64,000 nt of DNA, from NCBI RefSeq assembly GCF_024623455.1, contig NZ_JANIPJ010000006.1, positions 1-64,000 on the forward strand, read 5' to 3'. This document shows positions 59,098 through 64,000 of this stretch, piece by piece; within the stretch, counting starts at the first letter, position 1, and every line of letters starts with the position of its first letter. This DNA is from Paenibacillus soyae. GTDB lineage: Bacteria; Bacillota; Bacilli; Paenibacillales; Paenibacillaceae. A model generated the notes under the pieces. That model did no database searches. It was not told the origin of the DNA and worked only from the letters and a program-made list of their open reading frames with translations. A program made the position numbers and the translations under genes.

Positions 59098-60378
59098 TCA
59101 CCGCGCCACGCGGTCCCGATCCACTTCGTCCTGGATCGCGGATAGAGTCGATTCCAGATCCTGTCCTGCCAGATACGCGTTCACCTGCTCCAATATCGCA
59201 ACCTGCAGCGATTCGGTCGATATCGTATGCGGCCAATAAATCACCGCGTCGCGGCGCAATACGAATGACGAGATCTTGTCTACGATCGGTTCATCGACAA
59301 TGGCGTCTTTCGCCGAAGGAACGGCTAACATCGTACGGGCACCTTGCTGCTGCATCTCCCTTCCGTTCATAAAAGCGAGAAACCGCTTAGCTTCTTCCGG
59401 ATGATCCGTACCGGAGCTGATGACCTTGTAGGAACCAATGTTCAAATTCGGCACGGTGCGATCCTCGCCGGGTACCATCATAAATTCGAACTTCTGATCC
59501 GGACTGCGGGATATAACGTTGGGTAAATCCCAAGTTCCCGTAACGATCATCGCCGCTTCTCCCCTAAACAGCATTTCCTTGGACTGTTCATGCTTGTTAC
59601 GCTGCCAGTCGGAAGGCACGTAACCGCGGTCAATGATCTCCTTCGTCTTCATCATGGCATCGATCAGAATCGGATCATTGGCTCTCGCCTCCCCGCTCTC
59701 CAGCTTGTCCGTCCACGCCGCGTCCGCCCCGTTGTTCGACATCATCGAACCGAACAGAAATTGCGGCACCCACCATTCCGAATTCAGTGCTACAGGCACG
59801 ATTCCGCGGCTCCGGAGCTCTTCGCAAACGATTAGAAATTCGTCCCAGGAAACAGGCACCTCGAGTCCCAGCCGCTCGAACATCGACTTGTTATAGATCA
59901 GGCCGCTTGTATGCATAAGCCCCGGCACGCCGTATACCTTACCCCCAATCGTTACGGGCGCCAGCGAAGCCGGATGGAAGTCGTCCAGGAAAGGAGAGCC
60001 GCTTATATCCAGGTAGGCGTTCGGCTCGATCCGACGAACTTCCTCGAATAGGCTCGATGACCAAACATCGAACACATCCATCCGTTCGCCGCCCAACAGC
60101 CGCATCTTCAAGCCCGTCATATAATTGGCGTTCTCGATATAATCGACATCGATCTTGATATCCGGATTGTGCCGCTCGAACTCGGCGATCCATTCGAAGT
60201 AGGCGCTGCCCGAATCCATTTGAAAGCTGGAATAGCGCAGCACGACAGGTTCGGAGCGTTCTTTCTTGCTTGCGGACATGTCGACAGCCTCGCCGGCAGC
60301 CCCGCAACCGGATAACGCAAACAGCATGAATAAGGCGCAAAGTGCAATCCAGCCTCGCGTGTAGTCATTTCCCTTCAT
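59098..60378 (-). CDS. Extracellular sugar-binding lipoprotein in a YesM/YesN operon
   Basis: A 426-residue CUT1 solute-binding lipoprotein (lipobox LSGC, C25) with ANYMTGLKMRLLGGERMDVFDVWSS, YGVPGLMHTSGLIYNKSMFERLGL, and the signature DHPEEAKRFLAFMNG. The ATG at 60378 has GGAGGCGG 6 bases before it; the 81 upstream codons of the open frame belong to the kinase gene region. It is the third gene of an operon after the regulator and kinase. It may act as the sugar sensor partner of that kinase, since no permeases follow. Confidence 0.9.
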   Translation of the reverse strand: MKGNDYTRGWIALCALFMLFALSGCGAAGEAVDMSASKKERSEPVVLRYSSFQMDSGSAYFEWIAEFERHNPDIKIDVDYIENANYMTGLKMRLLGGERMDVFDVWSSSLFEEVRRIEPNAYLDISGSPFLDDFHPASLAPVTIGGKVYGVPGLMHTSGLIYNKSMFERLGLEVPVSWDEFLIVCEELRSRGIVPVALNSEWWVPQFLFGSMMSNNGADAAWTDKLESGEARANDPILIDAMMKTKEIIDRGYVPSDWQRNKHEQSKEMLFRGEAAMIVTGTWDLPNVISRSPDQKFEFMMVPGEDRTVPNLNIGSYKVISSGTDHPEEAKRFLAFMNGREMQQQGARTMLAVPSAKDAIVDEPIVDKISSFVLRRDAVIYWPHTISTESLQVAILEQVNAYLAGQDLESTLSAIQDEVDRDRVAR

Positions 60379-60409
60379 TTGACCGCCTCCTTCCGAGCAC
60401 CCGATTAAG

Positions 60410-62167
60410 CTATCCCGTTCCTCGTTCATCTCGCTCGACAGGCAGGCAGACGCGGAACGTCGTGCCTTCGCCGGGACTGGTGTCAAACTCGATGCCGTAT
60501 CGATTGCCGTAATGCAGCTGCAGGCGGCGCTGGACGTTATGCAGCCCGATTCCCCGCCGTTCGGCCCGGCCTTCCGACAAGCTGTTCCGTAGAGCGGCCG
60601 CCGTCTCCTCATCCATGCCAAGGCCGTTATCTTCTATCTCGACGACCAGGTCGTCCGCCCTGCGCGCCATTCGAATCTCGATCATACCGTCTTCCTCCTG
60701 AACCGACAGACCGTGAAATATCGCGTTCTCCACGACCGGCTGCAGGATCATCCGGGGCATTCGGCAGTCCAGCAGCTCCTCATCCAATTGCTCCAGCATT
60801 CGGATCCGGTTATAGTAGCGCACCTTCTGGATGGCCATATAATTGCGCAGATTGGTCAACTCGTCGCGCAAGGTCACGACAGTTCCTTCATCGCGTGCGG
60901 CATAACGCAGCATAGCGATCAACGCTTCCGTCATGTCCACGATCGTATCCGCTCTCTGCATCGAGGCAATCCACTTCACCGAGCCGAGCGTGTTATACAA
61001 GAAATGCGGGTTGATCTGGGACTGCAGCGCGCGCATCTCCGCCGCCGCCTTCTCGCTCTCCTCCCGCTGAATTTGCTCGACCAGCGCCTTCAGCTCGCGA
61101 GACATCCGGTTGAATCTCACGGACAAATGGCCGATTTCGTCACGGGATCGGATATCCTCCACCTGATCGAATTGCCCCTTTTCGACTAGCAGAATGCTAT
61201 TCATCAGCTTTTTGATCGGCCGCGTAATCACGTTGGACAGGTACAGCGACACGACAGCGGTGAAGAGGATCATCAGAGCTGCCAGAAGTACGATATTCTG
61301 CCTAAGAATCGCTCCTTCAGACGACAGCTCGCTCATCGGCATGTACAGGTACGTTGTCCAGCGCTCCCGTTCGAACGGGCTCGCCACCATGATATGGCTG
61401 TCCGCATCCGGCCGTACAGTCTTGGAGAACTCTTCGCCGATCAGCGAGGCATTCGCGTTATAGATGATATTATCCGCCTCGTCCACAATCGTGAAGCGCG
61501 ATCGCAGCGATTCTTGAAGCCTGCCGTTCACGACGTCAATGACATCGAGATCGATATTGACGACCATGAACCCGAGCAGCGTGCCGCTGTTCATGTCGAG
61601 TATTTTCCGCACATGCGAGATGACCAGCTTGCCATTCCTCGACTGGCGGTCGACATGCGTATCGAGAGTCATTGTCTTGCTGGTCGATACTTGGAAGTAC
61701 CGGAACCATTCTTCTTCCGAAGGGTGATAGGTATAGTCATAGGGGGGATCGGTTCCGACGAATAAATCCTGTCCGCCGTTCAGGTTATAAACATAGAAGT
61801 TGATGTCACGGTCTTTCATGATCACGTAATTCATGAGCAGCCCGTACGCCGCATTTTCATTTTCCTTGTTGTCGTCCAGTAGAAATTCCTGAATGGGATA
61901 GTTGTCTTCGGCCGACACGCTTACGTTGCTGTTCATGCCGAAGCTGGCGACCAACGATATCTTCTCGATTTCCTTCAGGTATTCTTCGATTCGGGTATTC
62001 GTCTGCCCGGCTACGTCCATCATCAGCTCCGTATACTTGCGTTCCAGCATCCGCTGGGTTGACGCGTACGATGTGACCGTCATGACGAATACCGGCAAGA
62101 TGATGGCGATCAAACAAATCAGTACAATCTTGGTCTTAATACTGACGAACGGCAAGCGGTTTCGCAT
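60410..62167 (-). CDS. Sensor histidine kinase, YesM type
   Basis: A 585-residue kinase with an N-terminal membrane helix (about 12-32), an extracellular Cache-like domain (about 40-275), a second helix (about 288-312), a HAMP domain (about 313-365), the His-kinase motif LQSQINPHFLYNTLGSVKWI (H388) and an ATPase domain (LQPVVENAIFHGL, IEDNGLGMD, GIGLHNVQRRL). It belongs to the group that pairs with AraC-type response regulators to control sugar uptake. It is encoded just after its regulator, with 41 bases between them. The likely stimulus is an extracellular sugar or a loaded binding protein. Confidence 0.95.
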   Translation of the reverse strand: MRNRLPFVSIKTKIVLICLIAIILPVFVMTVTSYASTQRMLERKYTELMMDVAGQTNTRIEEYLKEIEKISLVASFGMNSNVSVSAEDNYPIQEFLLDDNKENENAAYGLLMNYVIMKDRDINFYVYNLNGGQDLFVGTDPPYDYTYHPSEEEWFRYFQVSTSKTMTLDTHVDRQSRNGKLVISHVRKILDMNSGTLLGFMVVNIDLDVIDVVNGRLQESLRSRFTIVDEADNIIYNANASLIGEEFSKTVRPDADSHIMVASPFERERWTTYLYMPMSELSSEGAILRQNIVLLAALMILFTAVVSLYLSNVITRPIKKLMNSILLVEKGQFDQVEDIRSRDEIGHLSVRFNRMSRELKALVEQIQREESEKAAAEMRALQSQINPHFLYNTLGSVKWIASMQRADTIVDMTEALIAMLRYAARDEGTVVTLRDELTNLRNYMAIQKVRYYNRIRMLEQLDEELLDCRMPRMILQPVVENAIFHGLSVQEEDGMIEIRMARRADDLVVEIEDNGLGMDEETAAALRNSLSEGRAERRGIGLHNVQRRLQLHYGNRYGIEFDTSPGEGTTFRVCLPVERDERGTG

Positions 62168-62208
62168 AATTTCACCTCGGGTCGGCTTCGGTAATCCATC
62201 CAGTCGGT

Positions 62209-63801
62209 CTATCCGCGGAATTCCTCGGGACTCAGGCCGACGATTTTTTTGAACAGCTTGCTGAAGTACGTATAGTTGTGGTAGCCGACCTTGTCCGCCA
62301 CTTCGTAAATTTTATAATGCCGGCTCTCCAGGAAGGACTTCGCGCGTTCGATTCGAATTCTCGTCAAATATGAAATAAAATTTTCGCCCTTCTCCTGCTT
62401 GAATACCCGGCTAAGATAAGACGGATGCACATTGATCTGGGCTGCCACGCTCTGAAGAGAAATGTCCTCGGCATAGTACCGATGAATGAGCTCCGCAGCC
62501 ATCTCCGCATAGCTTGCTTGATCGCTCGGACGGCCGTCCGTTACGGTCCGGCAAGCATATTCGGATACGATTTCATGAATGTCGTCCCAAGTCTCCGCGG
62601 TTAACACGTCTTCGTACGGCGATGACAGGTCTTCCGACTGCCGTGATCGCGAGCTCTGCGAATTAACGATTTCCGCCAGCCGAATATACGCCTTCCTTAT
62701 GGATTTCTCATCGACGTGCATCGCCTCCAGCTCCCTCCGAAAGCCGTCTAAGAACGAGACGACCCGATCCGCCTGCATCGACTCGAGCGCGTCGCGGAAT
62801 ACAAGTGCCGGTTCGCCTTCCAGCTGCGTATCGATCGATTCTCTGTCGAGCAAACCTGCCAAATCCTCGTAATAGGCAAGCTGTCCGATCCCTCTGAAGA
62901 ACCGCCCGCTCAAGGCAAGGTCCGCCTCCCGATACGCTTGCTTCACCTCTCGGAATCCTGACACGACCGTGCTGATTCCCGCGGAGATGGAGATGTTCAT
63001 GAAATCCTTCATTGTACTCGCGATGCTGCCGCATAGCTTCCCTATTTCCTTGCGAGCCTCCCGCGCGTCTTCGGCCGTCGGATTATGAATCAGCAAATAT
63101 TCCGAGGAGCTCTCCACGATAACCTCGGTATTCCGGCTGCTTGGAATAATCTCCTCCATAATGTTCCGGACGGAGAAACGAAGCAGCCTCTCGTCCTTCT
63201 CCACATACTTCTTCTTCACGTCTCCGAATCGATCGATCCGAAGCTTTGCCAGGACGAGACGGTCCGAGCGGACGCGCGCTTGCAGCTGCTCCGCCTTCGC
63301 CGACGCTTCCTTTTCGTCGAGCAATCCGCTAATCAAATCTTTGAACAGGCGCTCCTTCAGATGGGTCAAGCTCTCCGTATAGTCCATAGGTTGCCGGAAT
63401 GGAGCGGACTCGGCACCGGACGCCGGCTGCAGCTTCTCTCTGAGACCAGCCAGCAGATCGGTAAGGGTATGCTTCGTGATTTCGGACTTAATGATGTAAT
63501 CCGATGCTCCGAGCCGCAACGCTTCCTTCACATATCCGATCTCGTCGAAGTTGCTCAGAATGACGAATTTGCAATGGTTAAGCGCTTTCGAAACCTCGCG
63601 TATGAGACTAAGTCCATCCATGATCGGCATCTTAATATCCGTGATGATCAAGTCCGGTCCCACGCGCAGCGAGAGGTCAAGCGCCTCTCTGCCGTTAGCC
63701 GCTTCACCGGCGAGCCGAAATCCGTGCTCCTCCCATTCAATCATCGACCGTATGCCGATGCGCATTAACAATTCGTCATCTACAATGATTACTTTGAACA
63801 T
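62209..63801 (-). CDS. AraC-type response regulator, YesN type
   Basis: A 530-residue regulator with a receiver domain (MFKVIIVDDELLMRIGIRSM, phospho-acceptor D55 in IITDIKMPIMDG, ILSNFDEIGYVKEALRLGASDYIIK) and a C-terminal AraC DNA-binding domain (QINVHPSYLSRVFKQEKGENFISYL, ADKVGYHNYTYFSKLFKKIVG). The middle 250 residues are a YesN-type linker. The ATG at 63801 follows GAGGG; the upstream 34 codons are not conserved in style and are rejected. It heads the operon with the kinase and a binding protein and probably activates distant sugar genes. Confidence 0.95.
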   Translation of the reverse strand: MFKVIIVDDELLMRIGIRSMIEWEEHGFRLAGEAANGREALDLSLRVGPDLIITDIKMPIMDGLSLIREVSKALNHCKFVILSNFDEIGYVKEALRLGASDYIIKSEITKHTLTDLLAGLREKLQPASGAESAPFRQPMDYTESLTHLKERLFKDLISGLLDEKEASAKAEQLQARVRSDRLVLAKLRIDRFGDVKKKYVEKDERLLRFSVRNIMEEIIPSSRNTEVIVESSSEYLLIHNPTAEDAREARKEIGKLCGSIASTMKDFMNISISAGISTVVSGFREVKQAYREADLALSGRFFRGIGQLAYYEDLAGLLDRESIDTQLEGEPALVFRDALESMQADRVVSFLDGFRRELEAMHVDEKSIRKAYIRLAEIVNSQSSRSRQSEDLSSPYEDVLTAETWDDIHEIVSEYACRTVTDGRPSDQASYAEMAAELIHRYYAEDISLQSVAAQINVHPSYLSRVFKQEKGENFISYLTRIRIERAKSFLESRHYKIYEVADKVGYHNYTYFSKLFKKIVGLSPEEFRG

Positions 63802-63919
63802 CGCCATCCCTCGATTTCTCTTAAGGTACGTATAGGCACATTTTATTGTATATGGGATGAAAAACATAGAACCTTTTCGGTTCCGCCCAATTATCGCGCA
63901 CATCTTTATTACAAAAAAA

Positions 63920-63944
63920 GAACCGATGCACGGCGCATCGATTC
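63920..63944 (-). terminator. Terminator of a gene beyond the right edge
   Basis: A 10-bp stem with one mismatch (GAACCGATGC and GCATCGATTC) around a 5-base loop, followed on the minus strand by TTTTTTT, ends a minus-strand gene located beyond the window. The 200 bases between the YesN-type gene and the edge hold nothing else that I can name. Confidence 0.8.
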
Positions 63945-64000
63945 TTCAATATCATTCTCTACGGAAAGATTCATTTATTGTTGGAAGTCGGAAACCGCGC

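Overview
The window looks like a chromosome segment of a Paenibacillus-type member of the Bacillota. The evidence is strong AGGAGG-type ribosome binding sites, frequent GTG and TTG starts, several CUT1 sugar ABC systems without their own ATPase, a YesM/YesN-type two-component pair, an SLH-domain wall protein, many glycoside hydrolases, and dense interspersed palindromic repeats. No rRNA, tRNA, CRISPR array or complete insertion sequence was recognised.

Region 1 (0.1-28 kb) is carbohydrate use. After a solitary NNP/NarK-type transporter comes a LacI-family regulator. A long minus-strand block then runs from about 24.7 kb down to 2.9 kb: GH35, GH30, two unusually large solute-binding proteins, a permease pair, an NHL-type propeller protein, a Yip1-family membrane protein, a DUF5696-like protein, a second permease pair, another GH35 and a GH43. 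Divergent from it are an AraC regulator and a two-domain GH43. I find a 14-bp LacI-type operator, TGWAAN-GG/CC-NTTWCA-like, at the lacI promoter, upstream of the GH30 gene, and four times upstream of the first GH35 gene. This ties the block to the local LacI regulator, and probably to a beta-galactoside or arabinogalactan-like substrate.

Region 2 (28-47.6 kb) is mixed housekeeping and accessory. It holds a TIMP-like secreted protein that seems to start with ATT; a sulfur island (thioredoxin-like protein, NirB-like fragment, ArsR regulator with a perfect palindromic operator, and a four-domain CoA-disulfide reductase/rhodanese/TusA/DsrE fusion); a large SLH/GLUG wall protein; an OmpR-type two-component pair; and small regulator-enzyme pairs (WYL, MerR with an SDR and an imine-reductase-like enzyme, and TetR with an MFS exporter).

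Region 3 (47.7-51.2 kb and 59.1-63.8 kb) holds an Lpl-type ABC operon and a YesN-YesM-solute-binding-protein operon.

Region 4 (52.5-59.0 kb) is the most unusual part. A row of small, mostly unrecognised minus-strand genes, with one divergent XRE regulator, is separated by copies of a three-hairpin repeat. This repeat often supplies the stop codon of the gene beside it, and one cassette is visibly truncated at a repeat. It behaves like an array of exchangeable gene cassettes. A second repeat family, a roughly 190-bp nested palindrome with four internal units in ++-- order, occurs at 28.0 kb and again at 58.9 kb, where it lies between two 8-bp direct repeats.
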